NCBI RefSeq assembly: GCF_900103455.1
Contig: NZ_FNHI01000030.1
Coordinates: 51,436 to 115,435 of the forward strand
DNA length: 64,000 nucleotides
Direction: 5' to 3'
From: Streptomyces wuyuanensis
GTDB taxonomy: Bacteria > Actinomycetota > Actinomycetes > Streptomycetales > Streptomycetaceae
Both the position numbers and the translations under genes were made by a program. Positions within the stretch are counted from its first letter, which is position 1. Every line of letters begins with the position of its first letter. The notes beneath the pieces are model-generated. The model searched no databases. It was not told where the DNA came from and saw only the letters and a program-made list of their open reading frames with translations. This document shows positions 24,049 to 31,531 of this stretch, piece after piece.

Positions 24049-24550
24049 GCCGGAAGCAGAGCCCCTTGCGGTCCGAGTCGGGGACGGCGTACGTCTCCGC
24101 GAGCTCCATGCCAAGGCGCCGGGTCACGGCGATCGACCGCTCGTTGCGGGAGTCGACCATCGCGACCACGGAGGGGACGCCGGCCGAGCGCAGCCGGTCC
24201 AGGGTCGTCCGGGCGGCGGCGGTCGCGTAACCGCGGCCCCAGTACGGGCGCGCGAGCCGCCAGCCGATCTCGATCTCGCCGACCGGGCCGAAGGAGTCGT
24301 GCGGCCAGGGCTGCGCGCCCGTGAAGCCGAAGACCTCGCCCGCCCCGTCGAGCAGCGTCCACAGGCAGAATCCCCGCTCCGCGTCGTGCCGCCGCTGCCG
24401 CGCGGTGAGCTCTTCGTACACGGACACCTCGGCGGACCTGCCTCCGTGGAACTCCATCACCTCGGGGTCGTCGAAGACGCGGTGCCAGGCGAACGTGTCC
24501 TCCTCCGTGGGCACACGGAGCTGTACGACGGGAAGAGACGCTGCGGTCAT
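24038..24550 (-). CDS. GNAT acetyltransferase, RimJ/RimL type
   Basis: A 170-residue protein of the Acetyltransf_3 branch. It starts with LRVPTEEDTFAWHRVFDDPE, carries the acetyl-CoA loop RPYWGRGYATAA near residue 105, and ends with the SRNERSIAVTRRLGMELAE block that marks RimJ/RimL-like enzymes. The substrate may be a protein N-terminus or a small molecule. ATG 24550 is divergent from the reductase gene at 24650, with 99 bp between. Confidence 0.88.
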   Translation of the reverse strand: MTAASLPVVQLRVPTEEDTFAWHRVFDDPEVMEFHGGRSAEVSVYEELTARQRRHDAERGFCLWTLLDGAGEVFGFTGAQPWPHDSFGPVGEIEIGWRLARPYWGRGYATAAARTTLDRLRSAGVPSVVAMVDSRNERSIAVTRRLGMELAETYAVPDSDRKGLCFRLTL

Positions 24551-24649
24551 CGTGGGGGAGCCCTTCGGTCGCCGATCGGTACGCCCCCATAGACTGCACA
24601 TGACCTGTGCCGCACGGCACGCGAATTCGAGTCTTCGGGAGAACCAGCC

Positions 24650-25939
24650 GTGACCGAGACGACCCCTTCCGAGCACAGCGCAGATGTGATCGTCGTCGGG
24701 GCAGGCCCGGCCGGTTCGACGACCGCCTACTACCTGGCCAAGTCCGGCCTGGACGTGCTCCTGCTGGAGAAGACGGCGTTCCCGCGCGAGAAGGTCTGCG
24801 GTGACGGGCTCACGCCCCGCGCCACGAAGCAGCTGGTCGCCATGGGCATCGACGTCTCCGAGGAAGCAGGCTGGCTGCGCAACAAGGGCCTGCGGATCAT
24901 CGGCGGCGGAGTCCGGCTGCAGCTGGACTGGCCGGACCTGGCCAGCTACCCGGACTACGGACTCGTGCGCAAGCGGGACGACTTCGACGAGCAGCTGGCG
25001 CGGCAGGCCCAGAAGGCCGGCGCGCGGCTGTACGAGCGCTGCAACGTCGGCGCCCCGATCGTGGACGACCGCACCGGGCGCATCACGGGCGTCCACGCCA
25101 AGCTGGGTGACGACAAGCGCGAGGTCACCTTCCACGCCCCGCTCGTGGTCGCCGCCGACGGCAACTCCTCCCGGATCTCCCTCGCCATGGGTCTGCACCG
25201 GCGCGAGGACCGCCCGATGGGCGTCGCGGTCCGTACGTACTTCACCAGCCCGCGGCACGACGACGACTACCTGGAGTCCTGGCTGGAGCTGTGGGACCGC
25301 CGCGGCCCCGGGGAGGACCGGCTGCTGCCCGGCTACGGCTGGATCTTCGGCATGGGCGACGGCACCTCCAACGTCGGCCTCGGGGTCCTGAACACCTCGG
25401 CGTCCTTCAAGGAGCTCGACTGGCGCGAGGTCCTCAAGGCCTGGTGCGCCTCGATGCCGGAGGACTGGGGCTACGTGCCCGACAACATGACCGGCCCGAT
25501 CCGCGGTGCCGCGCTTCCCATGGCCTTCAACCGGCAGCCGCACTACACCAAGGGCCTGCTGCTCGTCGGCGACGCGGGCGGTCTGGTCAACCCGTTCAAC
25601 GGCGAGGGCATCGCCTACGCGATGGAGTCCGGGCAGATCGCCGCCGACGTCATCGTCCAGGCGCACGCCCGGGCCACCCCCGCCCAGCGGGAACTGGCCC
25701 TGCACAACTACCCGAAGGTCCTGAAGGACACCTACGGCGGCTACTACACGCTGGGCCGGGCGTTCGTGAAGCTCATCGGCAACCCGAAGGTCATGAAGAT
25801 CGCGACCCAGCGGGGCCTGACGCACCCGCTGCTGATGAAGTTCACGCTCAAGATGCTGGCCAACCTCACCGACCCGTCGGGCGGCGACGCGATGGACCGG
25901 ATCATCAACGGCCTCTCCAAGGTGGCCCCCAAGGCCTGA
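24650..25939 (+). CDS. Geranylgeranyl/menaquinone reductase-family flavoprotein (MenJ-like)
   Basis: A 429-residue FAD-dependent oxidoreductase. The N-terminal dinucleotide motif VIVVGAGPAGSTTAYYLA is followed by LLLEKTAFPREKVCGDGLTP, the signature of geranylgeranyl reductases; the second FAD motif LLVGDAGGLVNPFNGEGIAY is near residue 303. Mycobacterial MenJ (Rv0561c) has the same layout and saturates one isoprene unit of menaquinone. Since Streptomyces makes partially hydrogenated menaquinone-9 and this gene lies among mqn and nuo genes, a menaquinone tail reductase is likely. Reduction of other polyprenyl lipids is the alternative. GTG 24650 starts it. Confidence 0.9.
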   Translation: MTETTPSEHSADVIVVGAGPAGSTTAYYLAKSGLDVLLLEKTAFPREKVCGDGLTPRATKQLVAMGIDVSEEAGWLRNKGLRIIGGGVRLQLDWPDLASYPDYGLVRKRDDFDEQLARQAQKAGARLYERCNVGAPIVDDRTGRITGVHAKLGDDKREVTFHAPLVVAADGNSSRISLAMGLHRREDRPMGVAVRTYFTSPRHDDDYLESWLELWDRRGPGEDRLLPGYGWIFGMGDGTSNVGLGVLNTSASFKELDWREVLKAWCASMPEDWGYVPDNMTGPIRGAALPMAFNRQPHYTKGLLLVGDAGGLVNPFNGEGIAYAMESGQIAADVIVQAHARATPAQRELALHNYPKVLKDTYGGYYTLGRAFVKLIGNPKVMKIATQRGLTHPLLMKFTLKMLANLTDPSGGDAMDRIINGLSKVAPKA

Positions 25940-25946
25940 CGAGCGA

Positions 25947-25997
25947 AGCCCGGAGGGCGGGAGCGGGGCTCACGGGCCCGCGCCCGCCCTCCGGGCT
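25947..25997 (+). terminator. Hairpin after the MenJ-like gene
   Basis: A perfect 15 bp stem (25947-25961 with 25983-25997) with a 21-base loop, eight bases after the stop. Confidence 0.75.
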
Positions 25998-26053
25998 CTC
26001 CGCCTCGGGCTCGCCTCTGCCCGCGGCGACGAGGGGCCACGGACGGACGACGA

Positions 26054-26092
26054 GAAGGCCACCGCCCCCCGGACGGGGAGACGGCGGCCTTC
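26054..26092 (-). terminator. Hairpin after the NlpC/P60 gene
   Basis: Read on the minus strand, an 11 bp stem (26082-26092 with 26054-26064, one mismatch) lies about 58 bases past the NlpC/P60 stop. Confidence 0.65.
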
Positions 26093-26149
26093 TTCGACTG
26101 ACCAGCCGGAACGAAGCGGGCGTTCCGGGTGAAGTGCTACGAGAACCGC

Positions 26150-26947
26150 TCAGAGGACGCGAACGGCGCCGCTCGCCGGGTAGCCCGACAGCTCCTGGAT
26201 GACGACGCCCTTGCTCGGGTTGGCGGCGTCGAGGTACTTGCCGTCGCCGATGTAGACACCGGTGTGGTACGCGGAGCCGGCGCCGCCCCAGTAGAGGATG
26301 TCGCCGACCTGGAGGTTGTCCAGGGAGACCTGGGTACCGGCCAGCGACTGGTCCTGGGAGACGCGCGGCAGGTCGATGCCGACCTGGCGGAAGGCGGCCT
26401 GGACCAGGCTGGAGCAGTCCCACGAGTTGGGGCCGGTGGCGCCCATGACGTAGGCGTCGCCGAGCTGGGCCTTCAGGAAGGCGACGACGGTCCCGGCGGA
26501 GCCGGACGCGTTGGAGACGCTCTGCGAGGCGCCGGAGAGGGTCGTGCGCTCGGAGGAGCGGGAGGACCGCTCCTCGGCGGCGGCGCGGGCGGCCTCCTCG
26601 GCCTTGCGCTCCGCTTCGGCCTTGCGCTCGGCCTCGGCCTTGGCCTTCTTCGCGGCCTTGGCGGCCTTGGCGGCCGCGGCGTTCTCCTGGGTCTGCAGAT
26701 CGAGGTCCAGGGCCGCCTGCTGGGTCGCCTCGGCGGAGAGGGCGACCGCGCCGGCGAGCTGCGGGCTGTCGAAGGTGAGCGCGGGCATCTCGATGGTCTC
26801 GGTCACCGGCTCGGCGTTCGCCGGCCCGGCGCTTCCGGCCACCGCGATGGTGCTGAGGACGCCACCGGCAACTCCGGCGCGCAGCGCGAGCTTCGAGGAG
26901 CTGCGGCGGGGCTTCCGGTGGCTACGTATGTGAGCGGTGTGGGACAT
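26150..26947 (-). CDS. Secreted NlpC/P60 (C40) cell-wall endopeptidase
   Basis: A 265-residue secreted protein. A basic start and hydrophobic segment end at an A-N-A signal-peptidase site near residue 45. Residues 80-150 form an Ala/Lys/Glu-rich, probably coiled-coil stalk. The C-terminal NlpC/P60 domain (about 160-265) has the catalytic Cys178 in NSWDCSSLVQAAF, a His in SAYHTGVYIG near residue 236, and the DILYWGG segment. Such enzymes cut the D-Glu to diaminopimelate peptide bond in peptidoglycan. ATG 26947 lacks an ideal ribosome site, but the signal peptide fits it. It is divergent from nuoA. Confidence 0.9.
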   Translation of the reverse strand: MSHTAHIRSHRKPRRSSSKLALRAGVAGGVLSTIAVAGSAGPANAEPVTETIEMPALTFDSPQLAGAVALSAEATQQAALDLDLQTQENAAAAKAAKAAKKAKAEAERKAEAERKAEEAARAAAEERSSRSSERTTLSGASQSVSNASGSAGTVVAFLKAQLGDAYVMGATGPNSWDCSSLVQAAFRQVGIDLPRVSQDQSLAGTQVSLDNLQVGDILYWGGAGSAYHTGVYIGDGKYLDAANPSKGVVIQELSGYPASGAVRVL

Positions 26948-27186
26948 GGGTACAACCGCTATCAGGGCTCCACGGTTCCCTTCAAGAAACGTGGTTTCCA
27001 CCACAGTTGCCGCCGGGAGCGCCCGAATCCACCGGCGTGACGCCTTTATTGACGCCGTAACGGGCAAAACGGGCAGGCGTGATCAGGGCTGTGATCATGG
27101 GCTTTCGTAAAAAGGTCCGGATTGCCCTTCGCTTACCACCCCTTCACACCGATGGCCAAGCCCCGGGTTTCCGGGCGGCGGCCCGA

Positions 27187-27200
27187 GTGGCGCAGGTCAC
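27187..27200. promoter_or_regulatory. Crp-like site
   Basis: GTGGCGCAGGTCAC fits GTG-N6-G-N-CAC, the binding consensus I recall for Streptomyces Crp. It lies 240 bases before the NlpC/P60 start, in keeping with Crp's role in wall and germination genes, but the motif is short. Confidence 0.35.
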
Positions 27201-27463
27201 AGATTGGTCACCGCCGGCGACGCCCTGGAGCGCTCGTGAACGTGTGCACGCGTCCACTTCGGTCCGCGCCACCCCTCGCGTGAGTGAAGGCCGTCCTCTA
27301 TCACCCGGTCCGGTCCATCGCCAATTTGCCTGGGCGCCGTCGCTCCTGCTAGTGAGCCCGGCCTCTGACCAGCGGTAACGATCGAAATGGTCACCTTTTG
27401 TAGTCGCTCGTGCGCTTCCCGTGTGAAGATCACCGCTCATCCGACTTCATGATCCTTCGTCAG

Positions 27464-27509
27464 GTGGTGGAGATCACAAAGTCGTTGCGTACCCCGTGTC
27501 GCAGATCAC
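27464..27509. promoter_or_regulatory. Tandem GTG-N6-ATCAC sites before nuoA
   Basis: GTGGTGGAGATCAC (27464-27477) and GTGTCGCAGATCAC (27496-27509) share GTG, then AGATCAC, and start 32 bp apart, about three helical turns. A TAGGAT -10-like hexamer follows at 27523-27528. They could bind an activator of the nuo promoter; the protein is unknown, with a Crp-like factor the nearest match. Confidence 0.35.
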
Positions 27510-27543
27510 AGACCGGCGGGCATAGGATGCGGAGCAGTCGGGC

Positions 27544-27561
27544 TTGTGAACTGCCTCACAT
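27544..27561 (+). promoter_or_regulatory. nuoA: Rex operator-like site before nuoA
   Basis: TTGTGAACTGCCTCACAT agrees with the Rex operator consensus TTGTGAACNNNTTCACAA at 13 of 15 fixed positions. It is 78 bases before the nuoA start and just downstream of the TAGGAT hexamer, where a bound repressor would block transcription. Rex senses NADH/NAD+, and nuo control by Rex has been proposed in S. coelicolor. Confidence 0.6.
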
Positions 27562-27639
27562 GAGCATGATCTTCGCGGGGCGGCGAGGCGAGACCCGGTG
27601 CGGTCCAACGGTCAAGGACGACTGGAAGGAGCGAGGAGC

Positions 27640-27999
27640 GTGAATGCCTACGCGCCCATCCTCGTGCTCGGCGCCCTAGGGGCAGGCTTTGCGATCTTCT
27701 CCGTGGTCATGGCCACGCTCGTCGGCCCGAAGCGGTACAACCGCGCGAAGCTCGAGGCCTACGAGTGCGGTATCGAGCCGACGCCCACGCCGGCCGGAGG
27801 GGGCCGCTTTCCGATCAAGTACTACCTGACGGCGATGCTCTTCATCATCTTCGATATCGAGATCGTCTTCCTCTATCCATGGGCCGTCACCTTCGACGCC
27901 CTGGGGATCTTCGGGCTCGTGGAGATGCTGCTCTTCGTGCTCACCGTCTTCGTCGCCTACGCCTACGTCTGGCGGCGCGGCGGCCTGGAATGGGACTGA
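27640..27999 (+). CDS. nuoA: NuoA, complex I subunit A
   Basis: A 119-residue membrane subunit with three helices (about residues 5-28, 64-84 and 92-112). The conserved loop YECGIEPTPTPAGGGRFPIKY near residue 45 contains the Cys and Glu found at the quinone-site end of complex I. GTG 27640 follows a strong GGAAGGAG. It is the first gene of the fourteen-gene operon, under the putative Rex site. Confidence 0.95.
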   Translation: MNAYAPILVLGALGAGFAIFSVVMATLVGPKRYNRAKLEAYECGIEPTPTPAGGGRFPIKYYLTAMLFIIFDIEIVFLYPWAVTFDALGIFGLVEMLLFVLTVFVAYAYVWRRGGLEWD

Positions 28000-28013
28000 G
28001 GGGCTGAGGAGCA

Positions 28014-28568
28014 ATGGGACTCGAAGAGAAGCTGCCGAGCGGTTTTCTGCTGACCACCGTCGAGCAGGCGGCGGGCTGGGTGCGCAAGGCATCCGTCTTC
28101 CCCGCGACCTTCGGCCTCGCCTGCTGCGCCATCGAGATGATGACCACCGGCGCCGGACGCTACGACCTGGCCCGGTTCGGCATGGAGGTCTTCCGCGGCT
28201 CGCCCCGTCAGGCCGACCTGATGATCGTGGCCGGCCGGGTGAGCCAGAAGATGGCGCCCGTCCTGCGGCAGGTCTACGACCAGATGCCCAATCCCAAGTG
28301 GGTGATTTCCATGGGGGTTTGCGCATCTTCAGGTGGAATGTTCAACAATTACGCGATTGTGCAGGGTGTTGACCACATTGTCCCCGTTGACATCTATCTG
28401 CCCGGCTGCCCCCCTCGGCCGGAGATGCTGATGGACGCGATCCTCAAGCTCCACCAGAAGATCCGGACCTCCAAGCTCGGAGTGAACGCGGAGGAAGCGG
28501 CCCGCGAGGCGGAGGAAGCGGCCCTCAAGGCGCTCCCGACGATCGAGATGAAGGGGCTGCTCCGGTGA
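28014..28568 (+). CDS. nuoB: NuoB, complex I [4Fe-4S] N2 subunit
   Basis: A 184-residue subunit holding cluster N2, the last electron carrier before the quinone. Its ligands are the adjacent Cys pair in GLACCAIEMM near residue 37, a Cys in MGVCASSGGMFNNY near residue 102, and one in YLPGCPPRPEML near residue 132. A charged Glu/Ala tail extends past the conserved core. ATG 28014 follows GAGGAGC. The stop overlaps the GTG of a mini-ORF. Confidence 0.96.
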   Translation: MGLEEKLPSGFLLTTVEQAAGWVRKASVFPATFGLACCAIEMMTTGAGRYDLARFGMEVFRGSPRQADLMIVAGRVSQKMAPVLRQVYDQMPNPKWVISMGVCASSGGMFNNYAIVQGVDHIVPVDIYLPGCPPRPEMLMDAILKLHQKIRTSKLGVNAEEAAREAEEAALKALPTIEMKGLLR

Positions 28569-28663
28569 GCGACGCGAGCACGGCCACCGGGCCGCAGACG
28601 ACGACGAAACCCGCACCCCTGCGCCGTGCGGGCGGAGAAGAGATCAAGGGGGTGCACGCGTGA
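28565..28663 (+). CDS. Mini-ORF bridging nuoB and nuoC
   Basis: A 32-codon frame from GTG 28565 to TGA 28661-28663. Its start overlaps the nuoB stop as GTGA, and its stop overlaps the nuoC GTG (28660) as GTGA. The peptide is hydrophilic, Thr/Pro-rich at first and ending EEIKGVHA, with no recognised domain. It may simply let ribosomes pass from nuoB to nuoC, keeping subunit output coupled. It could also be chance, as a stop-free frame of this length is common at this GC content. Confidence 0.35.
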   Translation: MSDASTATGPQTTTKPAPLRRAGGEEIKGVHA

Positions 28664-29388
28664 CCGACCAGCCGAACCCGGAGAAGGAGCTCTCCGAGCA
28701 GAACCTGCCCGGGCAGCGTGGTGAGCACGGCGAGGAGATCCGCGTCCAGCGGGGCATGTTCGGCGCCAACAACGGCGGCGACACCTCCGGCTACGGCGGA
28801 CTCGTCCGCTCCGTCCGGCTGCCCGGCGCCGCCACCCGCCCCTACGGCGGCTGGTTCGACGAGGTCGCCGACGAACTCGAGGGCGCCCTGGAGGAGCAGG
28901 ACCTCCTCCCGGAGAGCGCGATCGAGAAGACCGTCGTCGACCGCGACGAGCTCACCTTCCACATCGCCCGCGAGCACCTCGTCCGGGTCGCCAGGACGCT
29001 GCGCGACGACCCGGCGCTCCGCTTCGAGCTGTGCACCGGGGTGAGCGGAGTCCACTACCCGGGCGACAAGGGCCGCGAACTGCACGCGGTCTACCACCTG
29101 CGCTCGCTCACCCACGGCCGGCTGATCCGCCTGGAGGTCAGCGCCCCGGACGCGGACCCGCACATCCCGTCGCTGGTCGCGGTCTATCCGACCAACGACT
29201 GGCACGAGCGCGAGACCTACGACTTCTTCGGCCTGGTCTTCGACGGGCACCCCGCCCTCACCCGGATCATGATGCCGGACGACTGGCAGGGCTTCCCGCA
29301 GCGCAAGGACTACCCCCTCGGCGGCATCCCCGTCGAGTACAAGGGCGCCCAGATCCCGGCTCCGGACCAGCGGAGGTCGTACTCGTGA
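28660..29388 (+). CDS. nuoC: NuoC, complex I 30 kDa subunit
   Basis: A 242-residue subunit of the peripheral arm. The 30 kDa signature is in YPTNDWHERETYDFFGLVF near residue 176, followed by HPALTRIMMPDDWQGFPQRK. The first 50 residues form an actinomycete extension containing RVQRGMFGANNGGDTSG. GTG 28660 is preceded by GGGGG. The stop overlaps nuoD by four bases. Confidence 0.95.
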   Translation: MTDQPNPEKELSEQNLPGQRGEHGEEIRVQRGMFGANNGGDTSGYGGLVRSVRLPGAATRPYGGWFDEVADELEGALEEQDLLPESAIEKTVVDRDELTFHIAREHLVRVARTLRDDPALRFELCTGVSGVHYPGDKGRELHAVYHLRSLTHGRLIRLEVSAPDADPHIPSLVAVYPTNDWHERETYDFFGLVFDGHPALTRIMMPDDWQGFPQRKDYPLGGIPVEYKGAQIPAPDQRRSYS

Positions 29389-30707
29389 CCACCTCATCGG
29401 CAAGCTCGCGCGAGACCACCGAGGGGACCGTCTACACGGTCACCGGCGGTGACTGGGACGAGGTCGTCGAGACCGCGGCCAAGGCCGACGACGAGCGCAT
29501 CGTCGTCAACATGGGTCCCCAGCACCCGTCCACCCACGGTGTCCTCCGGCTGATCCTCGAGATCGACGGCGAGACGGTCACCGAGGCCCGCTGCGGCATC
29601 GGCTACCTGCACACCGGAATCGAGAAGAACCTCGAGTACCGGACGTGGACGCAGGGGACCACCTTCGTCACACGCATGGACTACCTGACGCCGTTCTTCA
29701 ACGAGACGGCGTACTGCCTCGCCGTGGAGAAGCTCCTCGGCATCGAGGACCAGATCCCCGACCGGGCCTCGGTCATCCGCGTGCTCCTCATGGAACTCAA
29801 CCGGCTCTCCTCCCACCTGGTGTGCATCGCCACCGGCGGCATGGAGCTGGGCGCGACCACGATCATGATCTACGGATTCCGTGATCGTGAACTCATTCTC
29901 GACATCTACGAACTGATCACCGGCCTGCGGATGAACCACGCGTACATCCGCCCCGGCGGTCTCGCCCAGGACCTGCCCCCGGGCGCCGTGGACCAGATCC
30001 GCGAGTTCGTGAAGAAGATGAAGAAGAACCTTCCCGAGTACGACAAGCTCGCCACCGGGAACCCCATCTTCAAGGCCCGGATGCAGGACATCGGCCACCT
30101 CGACCTCGCCGGTTGCATGGCCCTCGGCGCGACCGGCCCGATCCTGCGCTCCACCGGCCTCCCCCACGACCTGCGCAAGACCGATCCGTACTGCGGCTAC
30201 GAGAACTACGAGTTCGACGTCCCGACCGCGGACACCTGCGACGCCTACGGACGCTTCCTCATCCGGCTGGAGGAGATGCGTCAGTCGCTGCGGATCGTCG
30301 AGCAGTGCCTGGACCGGCTCGCACCCGGCCCGGTGATGGTCGAGGACAAGAAGATCGCCTGGCCCGCACAGCTCGCGCTCGGGCCGGACGGCCTCGGCAA
30401 CTCCCTCGACCACATCAAGAAGATCATGGGCACTTCCATGGAGGCCCTGATCCACCACTTCAAGCTGGTGACCGAGGGCTTCCGGGTCCCCCCCGGACAG
30501 GCGTACGCGGCCGTCGAATCCCCCAAGGGAGAGCTCGGCGTCCATGTCGTCTCGGACGGCGGCACCCGCCCCTTCCGGGTCCACTTCCGCGACCCGTCGT
30601 TCACCAATCTGCAGGCCATGGCGGCGATGTGCGAGGGCGGCCAGGTCGCCGACGTCATCGTCGCCGTCGCGTCCATCGACCCCGTGATGGGAGGCGTCGA
30701 CCGGTGA
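29385..30707 (+). CDS. nuoD: NuoD, complex I 49 kDa subunit
   Basis: A 440-residue subunit that forms the quinone site with NuoB. NMGPQHPSTHGVLRL near residue 42 has the quinone-contacting His and neighbours; R-x-G-Y-L-H-T-G-type sequence follows at about residue 72, and the C-terminus ends in the DPVMGGVDR motif. No nickel ligands of the ancestral hydrogenase remain. GTG 29385 overlaps the nuoC stop and the stop overlaps nuoE, both as GTGA. Confidence 0.96.
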   Translation: MTTSSASSRETTEGTVYTVTGGDWDEVVETAAKADDERIVVNMGPQHPSTHGVLRLILEIDGETVTEARCGIGYLHTGIEKNLEYRTWTQGTTFVTRMDYLTPFFNETAYCLAVEKLLGIEDQIPDRASVIRVLLMELNRLSSHLVCIATGGMELGATTIMIYGFRDRELILDIYELITGLRMNHAYIRPGGLAQDLPPGAVDQIREFVKKMKKNLPEYDKLATGNPIFKARMQDIGHLDLAGCMALGATGPILRSTGLPHDLRKTDPYCGYENYEFDVPTADTCDAYGRFLIRLEEMRQSLRIVEQCLDRLAPGPVMVEDKKIAWPAQLALGPDGLGNSLDHIKKIMGTSMEALIHHFKLVTEGFRVPPGQAYAAVESPKGELGVHVVSDGGTRPFRVHFRDPSFTNLQAMAAMCEGGQVADVIVAVASIDPVMGGVDR

Positions 30708-31531
30708 CAGACGTATCGCTCGGGATGCCCCAGCTCCCCGCCCCCGACTATCCGGCGGAGGTGCGCACGAGGCTGGAGTCGGACGCCCGGCAGATCATCG
30801 GCCGCTACCCGGACAGCCGGTCGGCGCTGCTGCCGCTGCTGCACCTCGTGCAGTCGGAGGAGGGCCACGTCACGCGCACCGGCATGCGGTTCTGCGCGGA
30901 GGTGCTGGATCTGACGACGGCGGAGGTCACCGCGGTCGCGACCTTCTACTCGATGTACCGCCGCAAGCCGTCCGGCGACTACCAGGTCGGCGTCTGCACC
31001 AACACCCTCTGCGCCGTGATGGGCGGCGACGCGATCTTCGACGGCCTCAAGGAACACCTCGGCGTGGGGAACGGCGAGACCACCGGGGACGGCAAGGTCA
31101 CCCTGGAGCACATCGAGTGCAACGCGGCCTGCGACTTCGCCCCCGTCGTGATGGTCAACTGGGAGTTCTTCGACAACCAGACCCCGGAGTCGGCACGCCG
31201 GCTGGTCGACGACCTGAGGGCCGGGCGGCCCGTCGAACCCACCCGCGGCGCCCCGCTGTGCACGTTCAAGGAGACCGCCCGCATCCTGGCCGGCTTCCCC
31301 GACGAGCGCCCCGGTGCCGTCGAGGCCACCGGCGGGGCCGGCCCCGCGTCCCTCGTCGGCCTCCAGCTGGCCAAGGGCGAGGCCCCCCAGCCGCGGGTCG
31401 TCCACCCGCGCGGCGCCGCACCGCGGGACGAGCCGCCGGGCGAGCACCTCAGCTCGCACGACGCACCACAGGACACGTCGGCGTCCGACCCGGCCCACCC
31501 GGCCGGCCCGGTTTCCGAGGAGGGGGAGTGA
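30704..31531 (+). CDS. nuoE: NuoE, complex I [2Fe-2S] 24 kDa subunit
   Basis: A 275-residue thioredoxin-fold subunit carrying cluster N1a. The four Cys ligands occur as CTNTLC near residue 97 and CNAACD near residue 140. E. coli NuoE is about 166 residues; the extra length is a Pro/Ala/Gly-rich tail after about residue 205, likely disordered and seen in other actinomycetes. GTG 30704 overlaps nuoD. Confidence 0.95.
   Translation: MTDVSLGMPQLPAPDYPAEVRTRLESDARQIIGRYPDSRSALLPLLHLVQSEEGHVTRTGMRFCAEVLDLTTAEVTAVATFYSMYRRKPSGDYQVGVCTNTLCAVMGGDAIFDGLKEHLGVGNGETTGDGKVTLEHIECNAACDFAPVVMVNWEFFDNQTPESARRLVDDLRAGRPVEPTRGAPLCTFKETARILAGFPDERPGAVEATGGAGPASLVGLQLAKGEAPQPRVVHPRGAAPRDEPPGEHLSSHDAPQDTSASDPAHPAGPVSEEGE

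Larger units (their letters stand above)
26948..27639. other. 692 bp non-coding divergent region between NlpC/P60 and nuoA
   Basis: No reading frame here looks protein-like. The segment is less GC-rich than its surroundings and dense in short G-T-G and C-A-C half-sites. It holds a GTGATCA direct repeat (27079-27085 and 27091-27097), a Crp-like site, tandem GTG-N6-ATCAC sites and a Rex-like operator, listed separately. I looked on the minus strand for a c-di-AMP riboswitch of the kind that precedes some streptomycete wall hydrolases and did not recognise one. Confidence 0.6.

Noticed and set aside
26948..27420. Possible c-di-AMP (ydaO) riboswitch before the NlpC/P60 gene
   Set aside because: Some streptomycete wall-hydrolase genes have one, but I could not identify its conserved blocks in this leader.
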